In this document: piece after piece, positions 8,752-17,832 of the stretch
Layout of the letters: every line of letters starts with the position of its first letter
How positions within the stretch are numbered: the stretch's first letter is position 1
Source: Chloroflexota bacterium
GTDB taxonomy: Bacteria; Chloroflexota; Limnocylindria; Limnocylindrales; CSP1-4
Direction: 5' to 3'
DNA: 45,103 nucleotides
Assembly (NCBI GenBank): GCA_003250155.1
Contig: QKHE01000131.1
Coordinates: 1-45,103 of the forward strand
Position numbers and translations under genes: made by a program
Notes under the pieces: model-generated
Databases searched by the model: none
Told to the model about the DNA's origin: nothing
What the model saw: only the letters and a program-made list of their open reading frames with translations

Positions 8752-11193
8752 ATGCCGAAGCACCTGGTGATCGTCGAGTCGCCGGCCAAGGCGCGGACGA
8801 TCGAGCGCTATCTCGGCGACGACTACCGCGTCCTGGCCTCCTACGGGCATGTCCGCGACCTGCCCGAGAACCCCGGCAAGGGCAAGTTCGGGGTCGACGT
8901 CGAGCATGGCTTCACGCCCGAGTACGTCGTCGGCGACGATCGCCGCAAGCACGTCGACGCGATCGCCAAGGCGGCCAAGGGCGCGGACACGGTCTACCTC
9001 GCGACCGACCTCGACCGCGAGGGCGAGGCAATCGCCTGGCACGTGACCGAAGCGGCGAACGTCCCGGCGAACAAGACCGCGCGCGTGACGTTCTCCGAGA
9101 TCACGGCGCCGGCGATCCGCGAGGCGTTCGCCCACCCCCGCGGCATCGATCGCAACCTCGTCGACGCCCAGCAGGCCCGCCGGATCGTCGACCGCCTCGT
9201 CGGGTACACCCTCAGCCCGCTCCTCGGCCGGAAGGTTCGGAGCGGCCTGTCGGCGGGGCGTGTCCAGTCCGTCGCCGTTCGGCTCGTCGTCGAGCGCGAG
9301 CGCGAGATCGAGGCGTTCGTCGCGCGCGAGTACTGGACGCTGAAGGGGCTCCTCGAGACCGCTGCCGGCGAGCCCTTCGCGGCCGACGTCGTGAAGCTCG
9401 ACGCCGAGGCGCTCGAGATCGACAACGGGACCCTCGCCGAGCACCACGTCGAGATGCTGCGGGGGCTCCGGCCGCGCGTGACGTCGATCGCGACCAAGCG
9501 CCAGAAGCGCAGCCCGGCGCCGCCGTTCACGACCTCGACGCTGCAGCAGGAGGCCAGCCGCAAGCTCGGCTTCAGCCCCAAGCGCACGATGTCCGTCGCG
9601 CAACGGCTGTACGAGGGCGTCGATACGCCCGACGGCCACGTCGGGCTGATCACCTACATGCGGACCGATTCGGTGGCCATGGCCGGGGTCGCGATGGGCG
9701 AGGCCCGTGACGTGATCCGGGACCGCTTCGGCGAGCCGTACACGATGCCCAAAGGCCGGGTCTACAAGACGCGCTCGAAGGGCGCGCAGGAGGCCCACGA
9801 ATCGATCCGGCCGACGAGCTTCCGGCGCAGCCCCGACGCGCTGGCCGGGCATCTCAAGCCCGAGGAGCTGCGGCTGTACCGGCTGATCTGGCAGCGTGCG
9901 CTGGCCAGCCAGATGGAGGCCCGTGAGCTCGAGACCACGACGGTCGAGCTCGAGGCCGGCCCGTACGGCCTCCGGGCGAGCGCGACCCGGACCCTGTTCG
10001 ACGGCTTCGCGCGCGTCTACACGGAGGGCCGCGACGCGACACCGAGCCGGTCAGGCGAGGGCGCCGACGCCGAGGACGACGAGGCTGACCGGGAGGCCCG
10101 ACTGCCGGCGCTGGCCGAAGGCGAGGACACGACGGTCCGCGACGTCGAGGCGACGCAGCACTTCACCGAGCCGCCGCCCCGCTTCACCGAGGCCTCGCTC
10201 GTGAAGGCCCTCGAGGACAACGGCATCGGCCGGCCATCGACCTACGCCGCCACGATCTCGACGATCGTCGACCGTGGCTACGTCCGCGTCGAGGAGCGTC
10301 GACTCCACCCCGAGCCGGTCGCGCGAATCGTCACGGACCTGCTCGTCCAGCACTTTGGCGATTACGTCGACGTCGGCTTCACGGCGAAGATGGAGGAGGA
10401 CCTCGACGAGGTGGCGCGAGGTCAGCGCGAGTGGGTGCCGCTGCTGCAGGCGTTCTACCCGCCGCTGCGCGAGCGCGTCGACGAGGTCCGCCGCACGACC
10501 CGGCGGCGCGACTTCACGACCGAGCCGACGGACGAGGTCTGCTCGCTCGGGCACCCGATGGTTCGCCGCCTCGGTCGCAACGGCTACTTCCTCGCCTGCT
10601 CGACGTATCCCGAGCACAAGGAAACACGGCCGCTGCCGGGCGACGAGCCGCCGGCGCTGGAGGGCGCCGGCGAGCCCTGCCCGGAGTGCCGCCAGGGCAC
10701 GCTTGTCGCCAAGCGCGGCCGATTCGGCCCGTTCGTCGGCTGCGATCGCTACCCCGACTGCGGCTACATCCGCCGCGACGGCCCGGGGCCGCCGGCGCAG
10801 CTGCCGTTCACCGTCGAATGCCCGAAGAATCGCGATGGCCACCTGGTGGCGCGTCGCGCACGGCGCACCGGAAACGTCTTCTGGGGGTGCTCGAACTACC
10901 CGAAGTGCGACTACACGACGAACTTCGAGCCGCTCGGCGCGCTGCACGACACCGACGAGGGGTCCGTCGCCCGGCGCGGCGACGGCGCGATCTGCCTCCG
11001 TTGCGGCGCGACGATCGACCTGCCCACCGAGGACGATCTGGTCGGACGGCGCCTGAGCGGCGGACCGCCCGATCCCGCGGCGATCGCCCCGCCGGCGCGC
11101 CGCAACGGCCGTGGCCGGTCCGGCAGCCGCGGCGGAGCGACGGGCAACCGCCGGCGATCGCCACGCTCCGGGCGAGTCAGCACGAGGGCGTGA
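8752..11193 (+). CDS. topA: DNA topoisomerase I
   Basis: '[34 protein letters not shown]', '[10 protein letters not shown]', 'TYMRTDS', C-terminal Cys4 zinc ribbons ('[28 protein letters not shown]'). Confidence 0.97.
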   Translation: MPKHLVIVESPAKARTIERYLGDDYRVLASYGHVRDLPENPGKGKFGVDVEHGFTPEYVVGDDRRKHVDAIAKAAKGADTVYLATDLDREGEAIAWHVTEAANVPANKTARVTFSEITAPAIREAFAHPRGIDRNLVDAQQARRIVDRLVGYTLSPLLGRKVRSGLSAGRVQSVAVRLVVEREREIEAFVAREYWTLKGLLETAAGEPFAADVVKLDAEALEIDNGTLAEHHVEMLRGLRPRVTSIATKRQKRSPAPPFTTSTLQQEASRKLGFSPKRTMSVAQRLYEGVDTPDGHVGLITYMRTDSVAMAGVAMGEARDVIRDRFGEPYTMPKGRVYKTRSKGAQEAHESIRPTSFRRSPDALAGHLKPEELRLYRLIWQRALASQMEARELETTTVELEAGPYGLRASATRTLFDGFARVYTEGRDATPSRSGEGADAEDDEADREARLPALAEGEDTTVRDVEATQHFTEPPPRFTEASLVKALEDNGIGRPSTYAATISTIVDRGYVRVEERRLHPEPVARIVTDLLVQHFGDYVDVGFTAKMEEDLDEVARGQREWVPLLQAFYPPLRERVDEVRRTTRRRDFTTEPTDEVCSLGHPMVRRLGRNGYFLACSTYPEHKETRPLPGDEPPALEGAGEPCPECRQGTLVAKRGRFGPFVGCDRYPDCGYIRRDGPGPPAQLPFTVECPKNRDGHLVARRARRTGNVFWGCSNYPKCDYTTNFEPLGALHDTDEGSVARRGDGAICLRCGATIDLPTEDDLVGRRLSGGPPDPAAIAPPARRNGRGRSGSRGGATGNRRRSPRSGRVSTRA

Positions 11194-12233
11194 GCGGGCC
11201 GATGGCTGCCCGGCCGGAGGCGCTGTCGCGCTTCCTGCTCGGCCTGCGGGCCCGGGATGCCTCGGAACACACGATCCGGTCGTACGAGACCTCGGTCGGT
11301 GCCTATCTCGACTGGCTCGCCGAGCGCGGTGCGGACTGGCGGACGCCGTCGCGCGGCGAGCTGCGCGCGTACCTCGCCAAGCTCGTTGGCGCGGGAGCGC
11401 GGACCTCGGTGAGCCAGCGGCTCGCGGCGATTCGATCGTTCCACCGATTCGCCGCCCGGAGCGGCCTCGCGGCCGGCGACCCGTGGGGCGGCATCGCCAC
11501 GCCCAGGCTGCCGAAACGCCTGCCGCGGGTGCTCGAGGTGGAGCAGATCGAGCGGCTGCTCGCCGCGGTTGACGACCCCGCCGGCACCCGGCGGCGGCCC
11601 GCCGACCCGGAGCTCCGCGTCGCGCTGAGCCTGCGCGACCGGGCGATCATCGAGGTCGCGTATGCCGCCGGGCTGCGCATCAGCGAGCTGGCGTCGGCGT
11701 CGCTCGCGGAGCTGGACCTGCGGCGTGGTGAGCTTCGCGTTCTCGGTAAGGGCCGCAAGGAGCGGATCGGCCTCCTGGGCGGGCCGGCCATCGCCGCGCT
11801 GGAGGCGTACCTCGAGGAGGGCCGGCCGGCCCTCCTCGAACGAGGCCGGGCAAGGCAGGAGCCACGGGGACGAGGGGGCCGCGATGAGCGCCCGGAGGAG
11901 CGCGAAGAGGGGCGCGAGCCGGACGCTCTGTTCCTGAACCACCACGGGGCGCCGCTCGGGGTCCGGGGCCTGCGCCTCCGGATCGACCGCCTGCGCCGGG
12001 CCGCGGGCCTGCCGGAGGGCGTGTCGCCGCACACGCTGCGCCACTCGTTCGCGACCCACCTGCTCGACGGCGGGGCGGACCTGCGCATCGTCCAGGAGCT
12101 GCTGGGCCACGAGAGCCTCGCGACGACCCAGGTCTACACGCACGTGTCGCCGGCACGGCTGCAGGCCGCCTACCAGGGCGCCCACCCCCGGGCACGGCGG
12201 GACCCGGCGCCCACCTCGGCGGACCGCGCTTGA
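11190..12233 (+). CDS. xerC: Tyrosine recombinase XerC/XerD-like
   Basis: SAM-like N-domain; '[10 protein letters not shown]...[11 protein letters not shown]...[41 protein letters not shown]'; topA-xerC adjacency; GTGA overlap with the topA stop. Confidence 0.9.
   Translation: MSGPMAARPEALSRFLLGLRARDASEHTIRSYETSVGAYLDWLAERGADWRTPSRGELRAYLAKLVGAGARTSVSQRLAAIRSFHRFAARSGLAAGDPWGGIATPRLPKRLPRVLEVEQIERLLAAVDDPAGTRRRPADPELRVALSLRDRAIIEVAYAAGLRISELASASLAELDLRRGELRVLGKGRKERIGLLGGPAIAALEAYLEEGRPALLERGRARQEPRGRGGRDERPEEREEGREPDALFLNHHGAPLGVRGLRLRIDRLRRAAGLPEGVSPHTLRHSFATHLLDGGADLRIVQELLGHESLATTQVYTHVSPARLQAAYQGAHPRARRDPAPTSADRA
11812..11839. repeat. Perfect 28-bp palindrome inside xerC
   Basis: TCGAGGAGGGCCGG|CCGGCCCTCCTCGA, self-complementary over its full length. 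Confidence 0.9.
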
Positions 12234-13903
12234 CCGATCAGGCGCCGGCAGAGGTCGCGGCCGACGGCGTCGCCCCGGAGCCGATGGTCGCCGACGCTGC
12301 CGGCGGCGGGCGCGGCCCCGGCGGCGGGAGCGGCGGGATGGCGCTGGCGCGAGCCGGGCTCATCGTCTCGGTCGCCTATCTCGGCGCCCGGATCCTGGGC
12401 TACGTCCGGGTCGTGGTCATCGGCTCGACGCTCGGCGCCGGGCCGGAACTCGACGCGTTCTTTGCCGCATTCCGGATCCCGGACCTGATCTTCCAGCTCG
12501 TCGCCGCCGGCACGGTCGCCGCGGCGCTCGTGCCGATGCTCGCGGGCGAGCTCGGGACGGGCCGACCCGGCCGCGCCTGGCACATCGTGTCGACGATCGC
12601 GACGCTGATGCTGCTCGGGCTGGCGATCCTCGCCGGATCCGCCTTCGTGCTGGCGCCGATTCTCGTGCCGATCATCACCCCTGGGTTCGAAGGAGCCCAG
12701 CTCGAGCGGACGATCGAGCTGACGCGCCTGATGCTTCTCGCCCCGGTGTTCCTGGCTCTCGGCGCGGTCGCGACGAGCACGCTCAATGCCCACCATCGGT
12801 TCGCGGCCGCGGCCGTCGCGCCGATCGTCTACGACCTCGCGATCATCGGCGCCGCGCTGATCCTCACGCCGAGCCTGGGGGTCACGGGGCTGGCGCTCGG
12901 CGTCGCCGCCGGCGCGCTTGGCCACCTCCTCGTCCAGCTGCCGGCCCTCCGGCGGGCCGGCTTCCGGTTCAGGCCGAGCCTCGACGTGGGCGACCGCGAC
13001 GTCAGCCAGGCGCTGCGGCTGATGATCCCGCGGGCCGTCGCGCTCGGCGCCGGCCAGATCACGATCGTCGTCGCGACCTCGCTGGCGACCGGCCTCGAGC
13101 CCGGCTCGGTGACGGCGTTCACGTTCGCCTTCACGCTGATGTCGATCCCGCTCTCGGTCGTCGGCGTGCCGATGGGCGTGGTGACCCTGCCGACGCTCTC
13201 GCGCGACCTCGCACGTGGCGCCGTCGACAGCTTCGCCGCGCTGCTCGAGCGTTCGCTGCGTCTGATCCTGTTCGTGGTGGCGCCGATCGTCGGGCTCGGG
13301 ATCGTGCTCCGGGAGCCGGCGGTGACGCTGCTGTTCAACCACGGCCGGTTCGACGAGACCGGGGTGGCCCTCGTCGCGGCGACCTTGCTGCTGCTGCTGC
13401 TGGCGCTGCCGGCCGAGGCGCTGATCACGATCCTCGTCCGGGCCTTCTATGCGGATCGCGACACGCGAACCCCGGCCTTCGCCGCGCTGCTGGCGATGAC
13501 CATCAGCATCACGATCGCGGTCCTCGCCGTGTCGAGGCTGGATCTCGGCCTCGCCGGGATCGGGGCGGGGATCGCCGTCGGTTCGTCGGTCGAGGCGGTG
13601 CTGCTGAGCCTGCTGCTGCGACGCCGCTTCGCGGGCTTCGACCTCCGCGGCCTTGCCAGGCTCGCGGCGCTGGTCGGGCTCTCGAGCGTCGTCGGGGCGG
13701 TGGTCGCGTTCGGCTTCGCGAACCTGCTCGCGGGACCGCTCGCCTTCGGCGAGGTCCACGTCGCCGCGTTCCTCGAGCTCGCGATCGCCGGCGGCGCCGG
13801 CGGCGGGGCGTACCTGCTGATGACGCGACTTTTGCGACTCCCGGAGGTTGGGCTCATCATGCGGGTCATGTCCGACACGCTGTCGCGCGTCCGGCCGGCG
13901 TGA
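12230..13903 (+). CDS. murJ: Lipid II flippase MurJ (MviN family)
   Basis: Multi-TM MVF family protein: '[34 protein letters not shown]', '[12 protein letters not shown]'; TTG start in TTGA overlap. Confidence 0.92.
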   Translation: MTDQAPAEVAADGVAPEPMVADAAGGGRGPGGGSGGMALARAGLIVSVAYLGARILGYVRVVVIGSTLGAGPELDAFFAAFRIPDLIFQLVAAGTVAAALVPMLAGELGTGRPGRAWHIVSTIATLMLLGLAILAGSAFVLAPILVPIITPGFEGAQLERTIELTRLMLLAPVFLALGAVATSTLNAHHRFAAAAVAPIVYDLAIIGAALILTPSLGVTGLALGVAAGALGHLLVQLPALRRAGFRFRPSLDVGDRDVSQALRLMIPRAVALGAGQITIVVATSLATGLEPGSVTAFTFAFTLMSIPLSVVGVPMGVVTLPTLSRDLARGAVDSFAALLERSLRLILFVVAPIVGLGIVLREPAVTLLFNHGRFDETGVALVAATLLLLLLALPAEALITILVRAFYADRDTRTPAFAALLAMTISITIAVLAVSRLDLGLAGIGAGIAVGSSVEAVLLSLLLRRRFAGFDLRGLARLAALVGLSSVVGAVVAFGFANLLAGPLAFGEVHVAAFLELAIAGGAGGGAYLLMTRLLRLPEVGLIMRVMSDTLSRVRPA

Positions 13904-15036
13904 CCGCCGGGGTCACGGCCGAACCGGCAGCCGGCCCGCTCGGCCCGCACCCGGCCTCCGACGCCGAGCTCGAGGACTGGGACGCGCGAGCCGTCGACGG
14001 CCCGACGGGCCACGTGCTGCAATCGCGGGCGTGGGCCGAGTATCGCGCGGCGCATGGCTGGCGGACGTGGCCGCTCGTCTTCGAGGACGGCTTCCCGATG
14101 CTCGTCCTCGGTCACGACCGGCCGGTCATCGGCGGCGGCTGGGCCTACGCGTCGCGAGGGCCGCTTCCCGAACCGGACCCGGCGACGACCGCCGACCGAG
14201 CCGCCTCCGCGGCGGCGTTCGTGGCGAGCCGGGGCATGGACGCCCTGATCATCGACGGCGAGACGCCGGCCGGGTCGGGCCTGCCCGAGCTGATCCGCAC
14301 ACGGGGCTTCACACCGACCGAGGAGCTGCAGCCGTCGCGCCACCGGATGGATCTCGAGCTGCCGCTCCGGACCGACGACGAGACCATCCTGCGGTCGTTC
14401 GCGGCAACGACCCGAAATCTCATCCGCCAGGCCGAGCGACGCGGCCTGCGGGTCGTGCGCCTGGACACGCGGCCGTGGTCGCCGGAGGAGCCGTTCGAGC
14501 CCTCGGCCGACGCGGACCTGTCCGATCCGACGGCCCTCCTGACGACGTTCTACGGCATGCTCGACGCGACCGCCCAGCGTGTCGGCTTCGCGCTGGCGTC
14601 GGCGCCGGCCTTCCTCGACTGGTCGAAGCGGGCCCTCGGCGCCGGTCATCTCGTCTACCTGCAGGCCGTCGATTCGGACGACCAGCCGGTCGCCGGCGCG
14701 ACCTTCTACCGCCACGGCCGGCGGCTCACGTACTCCCTCGCCGGCGACCGCGCGGAGCTCCGGAAGAGCCATCCCGGCGCCGTCCGGCTGCTGCTGTGGC
14801 GCGGCATCCAGATCGCCCTGCGCGAGGGTCGCGAGACGATGGACCTCGGCGGCGTCGACGTCCGCGGCGCGAGGGGCCGGCCCGGCCCCGGCGACGAGAC
14901 GTACGGCAAGTACCAGTTCAAGGCGTCGTTTGGGGCGCGCTGGGTCGAGCTCAGCGGGGCGCACCAGCGGACGCTGCGACCGCTGCGGCACGCGGCCGGA
15001 CGAATCCTCGGGAGGCTTGCCGCGGTTGGCCGCTGA
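13900..15036 (+). CDS. FemAB/FemX-family peptidoglycan bridge aminoacyltransferase (GNAT fold), copy 1
   Basis: 'GHVLQSRAWAEYRAAHGWR', 'ATTRNLIRQAERRGLRV', 'GATFYRHGRRLTYSLAGDRAELRKSHPGAVRLLLWRGIQIALREGRETMDLGGVD', 'YGKYQFKASFGARWVEL'; GTGA overlap with murJ. Confidence 0.85.
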   Translation: MTAGVTAEPAAGPLGPHPASDAELEDWDARAVDGPTGHVLQSRAWAEYRAAHGWRTWPLVFEDGFPMLVLGHDRPVIGGGWAYASRGPLPEPDPATTADRAASAAAFVASRGMDALIIDGETPAGSGLPELIRTRGFTPTEELQPSRHRMDLELPLRTDDETILRSFAATTRNLIRQAERRGLRVVRLDTRPWSPEEPFEPSADADLSDPTALLTTFYGMLDATAQRVGFALASAPAFLDWSKRALGAGHLVYLQAVDSDDQPVAGATFYRHGRRLTYSLAGDRAELRKSHPGAVRLLLWRGIQIALREGRETMDLGGVDVRGARGRPGPGDETYGKYQFKASFGARWVELSGAHQRTLRPLRHAAGRILGRLAAVGR

Positions 15037-16165
15037 GCGACGCGCCGGACGCGGCGGGGCTGGGCTGCCAGACACCCCCGCGGCCTGGGACGCCTACGTC
15101 CGGGCCCAGCCGGCGGCGACCTACCTCCAGACCAGCGCCTGGGCGCAGCACAAGCTCGCGACCGGCTGGCGACCGCAACTTGTCCTGGCCGCCGGCCCGG
15201 AGGGAGGCACCATCGGCGCCCAGGTCCTGCTGCGCCGGGTGCCGCCGCTGCCGTGGCCGTTCGCCTACGCGCCGCGCGGGCCGTTGGCGGATCGCTGGTC
15301 GGTCCCGCTGCTCGAGGCATGGTCGCGACGGCTGCGCGACGCCGCGGCGAGCGACCGCCCGCTGGCCCGGGCGAGCGTCTTGCGCATGGATCCCGAGGTC
15401 GAGGAGGAATTCGAGATCGACGAGGTGCATGGCGGCAGCGTCGGGTTCGAGGGCGCCCTCGCGCGGCTGGGCTGGCTCCGGGCGCCGGACGTTCAGCCGC
15501 GAACCACGCGCATCATCGACCTGGCGGCCGACGAGGCGGCGTTGTGGCACGACCTCCGAAAGAAGTGGCGCCAGTACGTCAACAAGGCCCGCTCGAGCGA
15601 CGTCGTCGTGCGCGACGTCGATGCCGCCGCCGAGCCCGGCGCGTTCGCGACGTTCCACCGGGTCATGCGCGAGACCTCGGGGCGCACCGGCATCCCCCTC
15701 CGAACGGAGGCCGTCTACCGTGAGCTGTGGGCGGCATTCCAGCCGAGCGGCGAGAGCCGGCTGCTGTTCGCGGAGCGCGACGGGGACGTGCTCGCCGTCC
15801 TGCTGCTCGTGTCGTGCGGCGGCCGGGTCGTGGAACCGTACGGCGGGATGACCGCGGCTGGCGGCGAGACGCGGGCGAACTACCTGCTCAAGTGGGAGGC
15901 CATCCGGACCTCGCGCGAGCGGGGCGGGCGATCGTACGACCTGTGGGGCCTCGTGCATCCGGGGATCAGCCATTTCAAGGAGGGCTTTGGCGGGCGGCCG
16001 GTCCGCTACGTCGGGTCGTGGGACCTGCCGCTCTCGCCGGTCGGGGGCCGCGTCTTCCGCGCTGCGGAGTGGGGCCGGCGGACGGCTCGACGGGCGGTCC
16101 GCGTCAGCCGGGGCCGGTCGATCGGCGCGGCCGCGGGCGCGGATCCGGTGACCCCCGATGCCTGA
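15026..16165 (+). CDS. FemAB/FemX-family peptidoglycan bridge aminoacyltransferase, copy 2
   Basis: 'ATYLQTSAWAQHKLATGWRPQLVLA', 'LRKKWRQYVNKARSSDVVV', 'ANYLLKWEAIRTSRERGGRSYDLWGLVHPGISHFKEGFGGRPVRYVGSWDLPL'; TTG start overlaps the upstream stop by 11 nt. Confidence 0.84.
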   Translation: MAAERRAGRGGAGLPDTPAAWDAYVRAQPAATYLQTSAWAQHKLATGWRPQLVLAAGPEGGTIGAQVLLRRVPPLPWPFAYAPRGPLADRWSVPLLEAWSRRLRDAAASDRPLARASVLRMDPEVEEEFEIDEVHGGSVGFEGALARLGWLRAPDVQPRTTRIIDLAADEAALWHDLRKKWRQYVNKARSSDVVVRDVDAAAEPGAFATFHRVMRETSGRTGIPLRTEAVYRELWAAFQPSGESRLLFAERDGDVLAVLLLVSCGGRVVEPYGGMTAAGGETRANYLLKWEAIRTSRERGGRSYDLWGLVHPGISHFKEGFGGRPVRYVGSWDLPLSPVGGRVFRAAEWGRRTARRAVRVSRGRSIGAAAGADPVTPDA

Positions 16166-17765
16166 GCCCGAGATCGGGGGTTGGCGCCGCGCCGGCCAGC
16201 CCAACGGGCCGGTCCTGGTGGGCACGCGGCCGTTGGACACGCTCGTGGAGCGGCTCCGCGGGGAGGGCCGCCTGCTCAGGCTCGCGGGAGCGGCCGACGC
16301 CGGCCCGACGACGGAGATCGAGATCGGGGCGGTCGCCGATGACTCGCGGCGGGTCGGGCCCGGGTCGCTGTTCGTGGCGGTGCGCGGCCTGCGGGTCGAT
16401 GGCCATGCCTTCGTCGCCGAGGCGGTTCGGGACGGCGCGGCCGCAATCGTCGTCGAGGACGAGGTCGACGGCCTGGACGTTCCGCAGCTGATCGTCGACC
16501 GCGGCGCGGCGAGCCTCGCGTCCGCCGCGGCGTGGTGGTACGGCGACCCGAGCCATGAGCTGGGGACCGTCGGCGTGACCGGGACGAACGGCAAGACGAC
16601 GACGAGCTTCCTCGCTGCCGCGGCGCTCGACGCGGTGGGCCTGCCGGCCGGCATCGTCGGCACCATCGGGATCCGGATCGGCGGCGCGCTGCAGCGCAAC
16701 GAGGAGCCCCAGACGACGCCGCCCGCGCCGACCCTCCAGCGGTTCCTCCGCGGGATGGTCCTCGCCGGCGACCGCGCCGCGGTGCTGGAGACGAGCTCGC
16801 ACGGGCTCGCCGCGGACCGTGTCGCCTCGGTCGCCTACGGCGCGGCGATCTTCACGAACCTGTCGCACGAGCATCTCGATTTCCACGGCACGTTCGAGGC
16901 TTATCGAGCGGCCAAGCTCAGCCTGTTCGAACGGCTGTCGGCCTCGGATCCGGCCGGTCGGCCGGGCGTCGGCGTCGTGAACCTCGACGATCCGCACGGG
17001 CCGGCGTTCGCGGCCGCGGCCCGGGAGACCGGGGCGAGAGTCGTGACCTACGGCGCCGCCGCCGGTGTTGACGTCCGCCTCGCCGACGTCGGGGCGAGCC
17101 CGACCGGTACGCGGCTCGACCTGCTCGTCGACGGCATCCCGCGACCGATCGAGATCGCCCTGCCGGGCCGCTACAACGCGGTCAACGCGACGGCCGTCTT
17201 GGGCCTCGCGCTCGGTTGGGAGCTGGACCTCGACGTGGTCGTCGGTGCGCTCGAGGCCGTTCGCGGCGTGCCCGGTCGAATGGAGCGGGTCGAGGCGGGC
17301 CAGCCGTTCCTCGTCGTCGTCGACTTCGCGCATACCCCGCGGGCCATTGACGCCGTCCTGGCCGAGCTCGCGCCGCTGGCCGCGCCGGGCACGGGCCTGA
17401 TCAGCGTCTTCGGCTCGTCCGGCGAGCGGGACGTCGCCAAGCGGCCGCTGATGGGCGAGGCAGCGGCGCGCCGGAGCCGGCTGGTGATCGTGACCGAGGA
17501 CGATTCCCGGACCGAGGACCCTGCGGCGATCCAAGCCGCGATCGTCGCCGGCGCAGAGGCGGCCGGGGCGGTGCTCGGCGAGACCGTGCTCGTCGTGCCC
17601 GATCGCCGCGAGGCGATTGCCGAGGCCTGTCGGCGCGCAGCGCCGGGCGATGTCGTCGCCCTGCTGGGCAAGGGCCACGAGACGTGGAACGTCGGCCCCA
17701 ACGGGCCGGAGCCATGGTCGGACCGCGACGTCGCGACCGAGTTGCTGGAGCGCCTGGCGACCTGA
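16158..17765 (+). CDS. murE: UDP-MurNAc-L-Ala-D-Glu--diamino acid ligase (MurE-type Mur ligase)
   Basis: 'DDSRRVGPGSLFVAVRG', 'GVTGTNGKTTTSFL', 'ETSSHGLAADR', 'TNLSHEHLDFHG', 'GKGHE'. Confidence 0.92.
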   Translation: MPEPEIGGWRRAGQPNGPVLVGTRPLDTLVERLRGEGRLLRLAGAADAGPTTEIEIGAVADDSRRVGPGSLFVAVRGLRVDGHAFVAEAVRDGAAAIVVEDEVDGLDVPQLIVDRGAASLASAAAWWYGDPSHELGTVGVTGTNGKTTTSFLAAAALDAVGLPAGIVGTIGIRIGGALQRNEEPQTTPPAPTLQRFLRGMVLAGDRAAVLETSSHGLAADRVASVAYGAAIFTNLSHEHLDFHGTFEAYRAAKLSLFERLSASDPAGRPGVGVVNLDDPHGPAFAAAARETGARVVTYGAAAGVDVRLADVGASPTGTRLDLLVDGIPRPIEIALPGRYNAVNATAVLGLALGWELDLDVVVGALEAVRGVPGRMERVEAGQPFLVVVDFAHTPRAIDAVLAELAPLAAPGTGLISVFGSSGERDVAKRPLMGEAAARRSRLVIVTEDDSRTEDPAAIQAAIVAGAEAAGAVLGETVLVVPDRREAIAEACRRAAPGDVVALLGKGHETWNVGPNGPEPWSDRDVATELLERLAT

Positions 17766-17780
17766 GGCGGGCATCGCGGC

Positions 17781-17810
17781 CCGAACGGGGCCGACCGGGG
17801 CCGAACGGGG
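17781..17810 (+). repeat. Three tandem 10-bp units immediately upstream of the rsh -10
   Basis: ccgaacgggg ccgaccgggg ccgaacgggg. Confidence 0.85.
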
Positions 17811-17817
17811 CCGCTGC

Positions 17818-17823
17818 TAGACT
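17818..17823 (+). promoter_or_regulatory. Candidate -10 (TAGACT), 9 nt before rsh ATG
   Basis: TAGACT-tcgcgcacc-ATG. Confidence 0.55.
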
Positions 17824-17832
17824 TCGCGCACC

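Noticed and set aside
11190-12233. Tyrosine recombinase as a mark of an integrated mobile element
   Set aside because: It sits in the standard topA-xerC context with a GTGA overlap; no att-like direct repeats, tRNA or cargo genes seen
12170-13759. 529-aa minus-strand ORF
   Set aside because: Antisense to murJ; the product is a Arg/Asp/Glu/Gln-rich artefact typical of high-GC third-position bias
14951-16699. 582-aa minus-strand ORF
   Set aside because: Antisense to FemAB copy 2 and murE; no recognisable motif
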